Source of the DNA: Amphirosellinia nigrospora
Lineage: Eukaryota > Ascomycota > Sordariomycetes > Xylariales > Xylariaceae
DNA: 64,000 bases
NCBI GenBank assembly: GCA_004123355.1
Contig: SCHM01000001.1
Coordinates: forward strand, 992,001 to 1,056,000
Reading direction: 5' to 3'
The position numbers and the translations under genes are program-made. Below are positions 45,697-56,757 of the stretch, piece after piece. Below the pieces are notes generated by a model. It worked only from the letters and a program-made list of their open reading frames with translations, was not told where the DNA came from and did not search any database. Position 1 is the first letter of the stretch, and the number at the start of each line of letters is the position of its first letter.

Positions 45697-48325
45697 ATGG
45701 ATCAACCCGCCGCGAAGAAGAGGAGGCTGGCACCCAAGGTTGAGCCTCAGCCTAGTCCTTCCCACCCACCACAGGCCGCCGCCGCCGCCTCCTTCTACCG
45801 CCTCCTACGCTCACGAGTCTACGGTACGCGAGGGCAGATTGAATGCTTCGCCCTAGACAGTCGACGCTGACAATCAAGACACAGCCAACCCAGCCAACCC
45901 AACACTACCAATCACAAGATATCCCTCCACCGCCCCCGGAACGCCATGAGTTCGAGTCTTTTGCGAGGCATCTCCAGGATGCCGCCATGCTCATATATCG
46001 CCAGAGCCAGAGATCCCGTATAGCAAGGTGTCGGTCCTGCTACTGAGGTGGGAAGATGACGCCGCCGCCGAGCTTGATCTTGTCGCGCTCGAACAAGTCC
46101 TTCGCGAACGATACAGCTATTGCACCGACCGATGGGTTATACCGGCTACAACCAGCCCAAGCATGAAGCTGGGAGTGCGTATGGCTTCATTTCTCGAGTC
46201 CGCCAGCCAGAGCACCTCTTGATCATACATTATGCGGGGCACAGCTATATCGGCACAGACAAGCAGCTTTATTGGGCAAGGTATGTTGACAGCAGCCAAT
46301 TTCTCGCACTTCACTAATCCGGTTACAGCAATGCGAAGGGAGGTGCTTCCAAGCTCAAATGGAATGGGTTTCAGTGTCTTTTTGAAGAGAGTCAATCCGA
46401 TATGCTCTTGTTGATGGACAGCGGCGTCGTACAGGAGCCTACGGTGCACGGTGGCAGCAGTACCAAACGAATCATCGCGGCTGGCACTCCTGATCATTAT
46501 TCTCGAGAACCTGGGGAGGTCCTTCACGGCCAATTTGACAGAGGCGTTCCTGCAACTGGGTACCGGACGACCCTTTACAGCAGAGCACCTATACCAGGAG
46601 GCCGCTCGGTTAAGACAACATGAACTTCTTCCTAATGGAATTGCTGGTAAGAACATCTCCATACGGGACAAGTTGCCCTCTATTATATACCATCACTTCT
46701 GGCAAAGGCCAAAGTCTGAGCCTCTGTCCTTAACGCCAACCCCGGGACCTCAATTACCATCGCCAAGGCCCACAACCGAAGCAGGCTTGAGGACATCACG
46801 AGAAGATAATGCGATTCATCCTAGCGCGGTCGCAGATTTAACATTTGACGAGCCAAGAGTTCTGGTATGTACCACATTCGTGGGCGAAGCTAGCCCCGAC
46901 ATGTCGTCGTTTTATCAATGGCTTCACAACACACCTGCCATCGGTTCAAAAATTGCCGTCGAAGGGATGTTCCTCGGACCACCGACCATGCTGCTTATAT
47001 CTATGCCTGTAGCCGTTTGGAATGTGGTACAACATGATAAAGTTTGCTGTTTCCTGGGATATGTCAACTCACACAACATGACTCACCTCTATAAACGGTT
47101 GGTTGGGTCAATGTCCGTGAACAAGGCGTCGACTAAAGACATGGAGGACGGAAGAATACTGTTGGAGGCTCGAGAGGTCGCTACGACGACACCTGCTGTT
47201 CATCGACACATGCTTCCTGAAACCCCAGTTCGCCCAGATAGTATAGGAAGAATAGACCCCCAATCCGCAAGCGTGCCCTATCCCAACACAACGCCAGGTA
47301 CGTCTAACTCAAGAAAGGATGATGTGGAAGATTCGGCCGAGATGCAAGAGGCGGCGGAGCAACTCAAGGCGTTGAGCCACGTTCGCCATGTCAGCGACGA
47401 TATCTCTTCTGCTCGGCTTCAACCCTCGCCCAGTATACGACCTGCGGATTTGAAAACAGAGGAGAGAACACCCAACGAGCCGTTTTCGATTAACATAGAA
47501 GACTCAAGTTACCATACTCGGGTGGCAACACCATCAGCACGGCCGAAGCCGGGACGTCGTGCTATCCAGAAACCCCTTCCGAAGCAAGACACTCGATGTG
47601 GACATTGCAGCCATGCTCCTTTCAAGGATTCTTCCTCGTTACGCAAACACATCGCGGCAGCTCACACCCGCCCCTTCCCCTGTGCCTTTTCGTTCGCCGG
47701 ATGCCCCAGTACGTTTGGGTCGAAAAATGAGTGGAAGAGGCATATCGCATCGCAGCATCTTTGTTTGCAGTATTACAGGTGCTCGTCGTGCCCACAGTCA
47801 TCAGTAGAGGGGAAGGGAAATGAGTTTAACCGCAAAGATCTCTTCACACAACATCTACGACGCATGCATGCCCCGTTCGCCATCAAGAAGGCGCTTGCCA
47901 AGGGCGATAGTAAGTTGCAAGTGGAATGGGAAACCCATGTCAAAGACATGCAACAATCATGTCTCGTGACTCGGAGACGACCACCGCAGAGTTCAGCATG
48001 CCCCAAACCGGACTGTGCCAGCATATTTGAGGGGCCCACCTCCTGGGATGAGTGGACGGAGCACGTCGGTCGGCATATGGAGAAAGGAGAAGCGGATCGG
48101 CTTGGCGTCGACCGTCTCCTCGCCAAATGGGCTTTGGATGAAGGCATCATCGAGCGTAAGGAAGATGGAGAATACCGACTATGTAGTGGCAACGGCAACG
48201 GGAACAGCACTGAAAAGGAAAATCACCATAACACCGAGTACCATTCAGACGGGAATAAGCGAGATCCAGAGGAACGGACCATTATCGCGGCGAGCACGAT
48301 TGTGGATAAGATGGATGTGGACTGA
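45697..48325 (+). CDS. Caspase-like domain fused to C2H2 zinc fingers
   Basis: Large fungal protein. It begins MDQPAAKKRRLAPK, with a basic patch like a nuclear signal. A caspase-like (C14) fold follows: ATTSPSMKLGVRMASFLES, then LLIIHYAGHSYIGTDKQLYW with the catalytic-type His, then SDMLLLMDSGVVQEPT, where the usual Asp-x-Cys is Asp-Ser-Gly. A 250-residue disordered linker leads to C2H2-type fingers (RCGHCSHAPFKDSSSLRKHI with HTRP, CAFSFAGCPSTFGSKNEWKR, YYRCSSC, ACPKPDCASIF). Introns are about 45834-45884 and 46281-46328. Frame slips lie at about 46015 (TCCCG), 46215 (GCCAG) and 46505 (CTGGGGAG). The last 600 codons are an uninterrupted frame. The domain pairing suggests a DNA-binding protein with an inactive protease-like sensor. 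That role is inference. Confidence 0.75.
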
Positions 48326-50032
48326 CACGGACGTATATAATGGCAAAAGTGAACAGGGGAAGGGTCCGGGCGAAAATAGGTTGGCCGGACAAGCTGGCTG
48401 TCGACGCTGGTCGGGTCCATATATGTCGCTCATGACGGGGCAGATTACAACGGCGTTATCACTCTTCGCATGGTTTTAGTAGATACGATGGACGTGGCAT
48501 GACTGTTATTTTTTGTCTTTTCTTTTTCAGTTTTCTTGGCGGGCATCGGGTTCTCCTCGTCTGACCATGCCTGCAGGTCCTCCATCTTGATACCAAAATT
48601 TCGGAGGCAGAGCAAGCAGCCTTTCGTTAGCTTGTACTCGTTTTAGCTACTATATATAGAGGCATAATGAGGCGTGAATATGTGAAGCGCGTCAATATGA
48701 AGTCGAAAGTTTCGGTTTCGTGCATTGAACCCAATGATTAAGGCTCTATTAGATGCTGTGTCGTGGTGGTCTTACCTGGTATGGTAATCGTTGACTTTGT
48801 CCGATGTGGAGATGCGGCACGTTGTACGATGTGATGCAGGTGAGGGGTTACATGTACCCCGCAATATCCTTTACTACCTACATACACACTACACATAATT
48901 CGGGCTAGATAATGTGTCTAGACTTTGGTTTGAATTAGGTATGGAGATCATTTCTCCGTCCTCGATTGCAGACTCCCCTACGTATGTAATTGACGTAGGT
49001 ATGTTCCACATAGGCTAGGCTGTTCAATCGCTCTAGCTTCATCTTTCGGCCCTCTTCAATGCTACTTCATATTTCGGGGTGGCAAGTTTTAAGGATTGTC
49101 GACTCCTCTAATGCCTGGAACTATTTAGAATTGGGCGATCTAATGTACGTATAGTTGATCCAGCCCTCGCGCTCCTACTCCAGTGCGCACATGTGTATGT
49201 ACTATGAATGTCGTGCGCATTAACGCCGGTGTAAGGAATTGGCCTGTTCGAACGGGGTCGGAGTGTGTACCAGTTGTTCGTAATACCGATCCCTCGGGTC
49301 GTTGTTCCGATCTTTCGTCCAGATCGAGCTTTGTTTCTCCACGAATCGGGCCGGGTGTGAAACGTGAAATTTGCAGTTCGGAATTGGGGGGATATCTAGC
49401 TTGGGTCAATTTCAAGATGAGGTTTCTCGAAACGTTAACCTGGGAGGTATCTTGGGGCGGCACAATATATCTAATGAGCGTATATCTATATATAGTGGAA
49501 TGGCAACTATGTTTAGCGTGATCTGATGGTAGGATATGTATAATATACATTTTACGTCGTCGCATCTGGCATGTAGGCTAATTGAGCATGAAAGCGATGA
49601 ATTCAAGTAAATAGGTACCTGAGAACTTAACGTCGCTCTGCGAGTGGGAAGGAGAAATAGGAGAGCGGAATGGATGAGTTGTTCCTCGTGGTCGGGAAAA
49701 CGGATGAAACGCCCGCAAAGGCTATTGGAGCGCATCGGCCCAGGGGACATAAAATACACACATATATACAACGGTAGGTGACATCGTCGCAATAATAGTT
49801 ATGGCTATGAGATAAGTATATGTATGCCGACAAGACGCGGAAAAATACATGCGACGCAACCTATTAAGTAGACAATTATATCGTCGAGTAGGATATGATA
49901 AATAAGAAGCCCGTGTCCCAGGTTTCGCGATGCGTTGGGGCTCGCGATTCTTACAGTTGGCTTTGGATATTTTGGAAACTCGTAGTCGCTGGCAGGATCC
50001 TGGACACGTATAAATCAAGCCGAGATCTCGCG
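48326..50032. other. Intergenic stretch of 1.7 kb
   Basis: It lies between two plus-strand genes. Open frames at 49140-49565 overlap on both strands and show no domain. It probably holds the promoter of the GH43 gene. Confidence 0.45.
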
Positions 50033-51568
50033 ATGCTGTTCAATACGAGCCCCCTGAGGGCAAGCTTGCTCTTGCTTGCGGCGGCTACGGCAAGCGCCAC
50101 GCTCCAGATTGTTCCCGGCGCGACATGGACGGCGGTTAGTTGCTCACGTGCCTCAATGAGCTCCTCTACCCGATTCCTAAACCATTTTTCGTGCACCTAT
50201 GAAGAAGTACTGACAAATAAACGTATAGACGAATACGGCCGCGCACGTCCAAGCACATGGGGCGGGCGCCATCAAGGTGGGATCGACGTACTACATAGTC
50301 GGAGAGGACAAGACGCAAGGATCGGCCTTTCAGAACATCAACTGCTACTCGTCGACGAACCTGGTCGAGTGGACGTACGTCGGCGCCCTGCTCTCGCAGA
50401 CGAGCTCGGGCGATCTGGGGCCGAACCGCGTCGTCGAGCGGCCCAAGGTTATTTATAACGACTCGACTAAGAAATACGTCCTGTACATGCACATCGACAG
50501 CAGCAACTATGGCGAGGCCAAGGTCGGCGTCGCGACGGGTGACACCGTGTGTGGGAAATATACGTACCAGGGCAGTTTTCAGCCCCTCGGTTTCCAGAGT
50601 CGGGATTTGGGGCTTTTTAAGGATGATGACGGAACTGCGTACTTGTTGACTGAAGACGTGAGTATCCTTTTCTTGTCATGTCACGTTTTAGCCTCTCCGG
50701 ATATCAATAAAGAGTTATTAGGGTTAACAAGATCTAAATATAGCGAGCGAATGGACTGCGCATCGATCAACTAAGCGCCGACTACCTCACGGTGTCAAAG
50801 TCAACCTATCTCTGGAAGGACTCGATCGAGGCGCCAGCGATCCTAAAGCGACAGGGGACATACTACATGTTCGGCTCAAAACTAACCGGCTGGGACCCCA
50901 ACGACAACGTATACAGCACGGCGACCTCGCTGTCGGGGCCGTGGTCGTCCTGGAAGACCTTCGCCGACGCGGGGTCCAACACGTACTCGTCGCAGACCAA
51001 CTACGTCCTGCCCTTCGGCGACGGCGCCATCTACATGGGCGACCGCTGGGTCTCGAGCAACCTGATGCGCAGCACCTACGTCTGGCTCCCCTTAAGCTTC
51101 TCCGGCACCACCGTGACGATGAAGAACTACGTCAACTGGACGCCCGACGCGGGCGCCGGCACCTGGGCCGCGGGACCGGGCGAGACCACACCTGAGGCCG
51201 AGGCCGCGGCGTTCGCCAACGGCGCCAAGACGCTGTCGTGCTCGGGGTGCAGCGGCGGCGAGAGCGTGGGGTACATCGGCGGCAGCACCGCCGGCTCGGT
51301 GACGTTTAGCGGTGTGACTAGCAACGCGGCGACGAAGAGCTCTGTCCGGATCAAGTACATCAACGGCGATAGCAGTCAGCGCTTCGCGACCGTCACCGTC
51401 AACGGCGCGAGCCAGAAGCTTGCCTTCCTCCCGACCGCCGGGGGAACCCCCGGGAGCAGTATCTTGAACGTGGATCTGAAGAGCGGGGCTGCGAATACTG
51501 TTGTCATTACCACGACGGATGGGACCTGGGGTCCGGATATTGATCGGATTATGGTGCCTAGTAACTAA
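50033..51568 (+). CDS. GH43 exo-beta-1,3-galactanase-type enzyme with CBM35-like tail
   Basis: Secreted enzyme predicted to act on beta-1,3-galactan backbones of arabinogalactan proteins. The CDS is join(50033..50134, 50229..50657, 50744..51568), giving 451 residues with an intact frame and introns of 94 and 86 bp. A signal peptide comes first (LRASLLLLAAATASATL). A five-blade propeller domain follows: AHGAGAIKVGSTYYIVGED, NRVVERPKVIYN, SRDLGLFKDDDGTAYLL, KDSIEAPAILKRQGTYYMFG and SSQTNYVLPFG. In the characterised Phanerochaete enzyme of this subfamily the two Glu are catalytic and a Gln replaces the usual Asp base. All three positions look conserved. The C-terminal 125 residues (GESVGYIGG, RIKYINGDSSQRFATVTVNG, DIDRIMV) match a CBM35-like galactose-binding module. 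Confidence 0.88.
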
Positions 51569-52815
51569 AGGGGGCGTGACGTTACCGCTAGATTTAAGGG
51601 GTTTGGGAGTCGCGTTTACATATGTCGATATGCCGTAATCTCAAAACACATCATATGAAGGCTTGGAATGATATCTGCTGTGATTTCGAGGCTAGTTCTA
51701 ACACTCAAAATCCAGGAAGGTGGTAGAAAAGAGAGAGAGAGAGAGGTAGAATGCCTAAAGGAAGAACAACACTAATATGAGGGCCCATTGACTAGAGAAA
51801 GTTGGTGAACAAGGTTGGGGTTCGCGGCGATGAGATATATGGCTATTCGAGTGCCGGCAAAGACGCGCGCCAGAGCGAGCAGAAATTGCGTCTATTGCCA
51901 AAAAGACCCCTGTGAATCTGACTCGAATGCGGCTTCAATAGTGTGCTGTATAACGATAACGTCCTGTGCTTCGATGCGATGATCGCGTTCTTGTGATAGC
52001 TAATTATATCCGTATATGACTTACCACTCAGTCTTCTCTTGTCAATGGCCTTCTGCTTGCCCGTTGACATATCCACGTCACATGAATCATCTTCAAGACC
52101 CCGATGTGTCGCTTCATTGTCTCCGTTATTACCAAGAGGCATAGGCTAGGGAAGTTCTATATTTTTCCGCTTTCATTTTTTTTTCGTCCATTACCCCATC
52201 AGCATTCCCAGGTTTCAAAGGCCGAGAGATCTAATTTGATAACATCAGAGGTACCCCACAAGCAACGCATGTCTCTATATTTTCGTCGAATCACCTCGAG
52301 AAATTATTAAGGGTGTTATGGTATCATATAATTACATGTACAAGCAGGGTCTTCGCGTATTTTACAGAACACACTCTCTACCACTCTTAAGCCCCAACAT
52401 GCATACCAGATAGAGCCCTGTTTCTATAGTCACATTTAAGATATTAACTTCCGTTTATATACTCTATTGTGTACCTGAAGTTGTGGGGTACGAGCAACAC
52501 GCGGGTTCCGTGCCTCAGGGACTTCGTTATCCTTATGCCTTCAATTATTTATGAGATTGAAGAATGAGGCTTGGTCTTTTCCCTTCATATGTAATCAAGC
52601 GCAAGAGCCAGCAATGAATACGAAAGGGCGAACGAATAAGAGTCCGATGAAGCTTTTGAATCCTGATCAAGAGCTTAATTCAGGAAGGAGGAGAATGAGG
52701 TTAAGTCTTCGTTTAGGATCTAAAAGGGCAACAGGATCGAGCGCGTGTGTCATGGGGTATCGAAGAGGATAGAACTTGCATTTTATCAAGTTACGTCGAA
52801 ACCAATATAGAGTAT

Positions 52816-52946
52816 TGCCTGTGCGCGAAGGCCTCTAACTCCCCTCCGTAGACTTAACTAGGCTATATACAGATGATCTCTTTGTTCCTAAAGTACTGTG
52901 GCTTCGTAATACTGTGGCTTGGATATCGTGGCGTGGCTTCATGACA
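52816..52946 (-). mobile_element. Old solo LTR-like repeat, family A, copy 2
   Basis: Inverted, diverged partner of the repeat at 25516-25656, sharing the ends TGTCATGAAGCCACGCC and GGCCTTCGCGC and the central GGAACAAAGAGATCATCTG plus TATATAG. It is non-coding. It lies 178 bp from a family B copy in the same orientation. Boundaries are approximate and no clear flanking duplication was found. Confidence 0.55.
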
Positions 52947-53124
52947 CAGTTCATTCGCGCCATGGCACAAGTGTAAAACGCCCGAGAGGTATAAGCAAAA
53001 CGGCAAAGGAAGTTCCCGTCACCGCTGGAGTTAAAGTCTCAGTTTCTGAAGTTTCCCTGGTAAAGCATAGGTGGCGCGTCGGTGTCTTCAGACGGGGGAT
53101 GGCGACGGGGACGGCAAGGGGGAG

Positions 53125-53279
53125 TGTCACGAACCCTGCAGGGGTGGGGTGTAAACATCTGTTGTTGCACGGAGAAGCAGTGAAGTCATCTCAGTGGGCT
53201 CTATGTGACTACTTGACTATATACAGAGAGTCTCTTTGTCCCGATTGGATCCGTGTGTCTAGATCCCTGTTTCCTGGCA
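53125..53279 (-). mobile_element. Solo LTR-like repeat, family B, copy 2, with target duplication
   Basis: A 155-bp repeat with TG...CA ends, flanked on both sides by the perfect 5-bp duplication GGGAG (53120-53124 and 53280-53284). This is the mark of integrase-type insertion followed by LTR-LTR recombination. It is of the same length as, and clearly related to, the copy at 27886-28040 in opposite orientation. The intact target duplication suggests it is younger than the other copies. It has no internal region or genes. Confidence 0.75.
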
Positions 53280-56200
53280 GGGAGTAAGCGTTTGGCATTT
53301 TGGCGTTCTTGGTTTTTGCTTTCTTACTTACGTCGTTTGCTTTTCCGTAGTAGGTAGGGAACTTTTTTTAAAAATGTATTCCGGAGAAATAGTCGGGAAA
53401 ACAAAAAAGCAATAATCTCAAGTGAGTAATAGTCTCAAGTTAACGAATACCCTTGGGCCGACAGCACTTCTAAGTTAACTTAAAAATTTCCATCGCTGGT
53501 TGGATACTGCTTTTAGCTCCGTCCGACGTCTTCTATTGTCTCTTTGCTACTACTCCTGCTGGTGCTTGGCTCTTCACCGGCCAGAGATAAAGTGCCTCAC
53601 GTCCTATGTCTTCCTGTTCCTTAAAGCCGCGATATGGAACCGACTGACTCTAGTCAAAGAGCCCAACCCGAAAAGACATGCACGAGAGGAATCCATCGTG
53701 TGATGCCTATACACTCACTAGGTATACTTTGCTCCTGAGCTCTCATTCAAAATCTAGTCTTCGCGCATATTTATTGCAGTTGACTCAGGCGGAGTGGATG
53801 AATACCTTCGCATATGAGAACCACCTCATGATATGGCAGCCCCCAGTTCCCCAGTATTTGTAGTTATAGGGAAGTATTCATAGTGTTGTTCAAATAAGCG
53901 TATAGAGAAGACATGTGCGAGTTCTGCAGGTCATTTTCGCGCACGAGGTCTCAGGTTGTTTCGGCAACAATTTGGCTGGGGAAAGGCTGAATTGAAGGAA
54001 GTGACAAGCCGATGCCTGCAGAAAGAAAATGATCTTACGAGATAGCATTCCTTGAATGTTAGTTAGAAGCCTTCCCCGGAAGTTGCCGTCACCAAGTAAC
54101 AAATCCTCAGGCAGAACGACGACTTGTCTATTAAGGGTTAGTATAGAGCCTAGCTTCTATCTTTCCAGCCGATAGGGAATCGTCGGTGAGCCCATCATCG
54201 GGTTTACTTGGTGGTGCTATGTCTCGGGGTATGAAGCGAGGTGGACACTCTAAGCAAAATAATTCTGCTGTTTTGGACATCCCGAGCGTCCTACGGCGGC
54301 TTCGGGCAAACGAGAGGAGCCTTTCTTTTTGGCCTTCATGACCTATGTTGAAGTTGATGACCTGGTATAATAGCGACGGCGATCAAAGGCTGCGATGCAA
54401 TAGGACGCTGTAACGATGGCCGGTGTCATAGTAGTAAGTTATCGTAGTAATAAGAGGTTGCCGTAAAAAAGTTCGAAAGAGTAAAATTACACCGACTAGT
54501 ATGTTGACTACATAGTATCAGAGGCTGTGCAGTCGTATATTTCATGGAAGTTATACTCAAGCATGACCACTGGGGCGGGTAGGCTAGTAGGACCGGAGGT
54601 TTTCTGCCCACATGGTCCCTTTTTTCGACCCCCTCCGCTTAGGCACCCCCACGCTAGATTTAACTCCGCCGTTCATCGAAAATATAGCTATCTGTGTATC
54701 GTCCGGCATTTCTTCATGAATTGAATATGCCTTCTGTAGGTATTTCGTCGAGGGTGCTCTGCGTATGGCTTTTGAATTGCTCGAACCAGCTACACTGCCA
54801 CCAATTCAAGCACATTGTGTCTACTATCATAATATGAGTAGCGGTAATGCTTTGCGGCTGCCCCACTTAACATATCTCGTCCGAATAATCTCGAATCCTT
54901 CCGTGGGTTCTAGAACGGTTAGTCGTTTCAATCGAACCCATACTCCGGTAATACCTTGAGCAACGAGGCTATACATGGTTAAGCACCTCTCCAGCTAAGA
55001 AGTCTAGACATTAGATATTAGTCTCTATACTAAAGTGTTTCCAGCTTGTTTTAATAAGGTAGGAAGTTTAAACATCTACTCTGATTAGACCGATTAGAGA
55101 GGCGAACTCGTCAAACTACTACAAGCAAAGGATGAATTGACGCAAGCCGTGTTATCGCCTAGCCCTCTTTTTATCTCATAGCGTGGAGGGCTTCACCTTG
55201 ACAAGTTAGCCAAAGCCTCCGCAGAGAACCTTTGAGGGTGGGTCTGCCATGTGTCTAGCCGTTTACCGATCTAATGGTCTAGATGGAAGACTGGAGACGA
55301 ACGGCGTTTGCGGTGGCAACCGTATTGTTTACTCATAAGCAGCAATTATGCAGCTATTCATTAGACTATTTTCGCAACTATGCATGTTGGACCCTTACCT
55401 GTGCGTTAGTTGTAGCGACAAGAATGTTGGTCCACAGAGGGCCTCATCTCGGCGTCTCTTAGCATCGCGTCACACCTAGCATCATTCAATTGTTTAGTTT
55501 TCAGACTTAGACGTTGTGGCCTTGCACAAAGCACTTTCTTTCCCATTAAACAAGTTGTTGCCACGAGCTTGGCCATTGCCAATCCTAGGTAGTGGCTGAA
55601 GTGACGCATATGATTCCTATCCTGGATCAGATACGAAGATAAACGAGATCGTATGCATTTGATAGAAGATATGATGAAATAAAAAATTTGGCTGGTCTGG
55701 TGAAGAGGCGGATGAGAGGAATATGCGGGGAAGAGCTTCTCCTCAGTCCCCTCATCCCCCTGTCGAATTCCCATGTCATCACTCCATTGTAATTTCTTTA
55801 AGCCAATTATATCGCGCCAGCCAAGCATGCTTGCGGAGCAGATCATACGGTAAAGGGTAAGGTGTATCTTCAACCCCAGAATTCCCCTCATTCTAAGATC
55901 GCGGGTAACAAGCCGGTGTGAAGCTTCAAGCCTCAACCACCAACCTCCGCTAGCAAGGAAGGAGAATAGCCCCGCGAAAGGACCGTGATAGTGCCGGTAG
56001 AGGAGCACCTTATGCCGTATTTGTATAGACCGCCTCGGGTTGTGGTGTTCTCGAGGCGCCGAAAGTCCTCATGCGTTGGAGGTGGTCGGAGTGGCTAGAA
56101 CGGACCAATGTACGGGTCCATAGGTCGAAACCGACGTCTCGGTCCAGCTATCTAGAGCATCACCTTTCTGCTGTAACAACAATCGACAGTCAACACATCA

Positions 56201-56757
56201 AAAATCTGCAGGCAGGTGAGTTATGTCTGGGCCAATGAGGGGCATTGTTGTTCTCCGTCTTCGAACGGTGATTGGCCTTGTCGGTATCGCGTCGGGAGAA
56301 AAATCAGTACAAGGGCAGGGGAGTATCGAGATATTCCCAGGGATAGTATGCAAGTATTTGGATGAGTGGAGTGAGCTCGGAGGCAGAGGCCGAAGTGGAT
56401 GCGGCCCAGCTACACTACACTGAGTACATAGTTTACATCATAGTGTAGCATGGAACAAAACGAACAAAACGTGAATCCCATCAATTTCAAGCCTCATTGC
56501 GGGGTTCGCCAAGGGCACACGGCATGAGCTACTGTAGGCAGGGGACCCGAGAGTACGGTGACAATGGGGCGTGAAGGATTCCATTGTGATCGCCCGGCCA
56601 TGCTCGAGGTAATTGGTAATTGGTAAATATATAAGTAAGAGCTGCCGTCGTACGACGCTGACACCAGAGAGGTCTTGCCTTCTTTCACTTGACCTGTGCT
56701 ACACCCAAGAACAACGCGACTGCCAAGATATCTCGGCAGTGTCCGTGTTGTTGCACA

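Larger units (their letters stand above)
51569..56757. other. Gene-poor stretch of 5.2 kb with LTR-like repeats
   Basis: The longest gene-free part of the window. It contains a (GA)n tract at about 51730-51746 and two LTR-like repeats in the same orientation at 52816-52946 and 53125-53279. Between and around them I see no intact coding region. A 200-codon frame at 55406-56008 (minus) has no recognisable domain or convincing composition. Confidence 0.5.

Noticed and set aside
55406-56008. A 200-codon frame on the minus strand
   Set aside because: The composition is erratic with many Arg, Cys and Trp, with no domain, signal peptide or plausible exon partner. It is probably chance.
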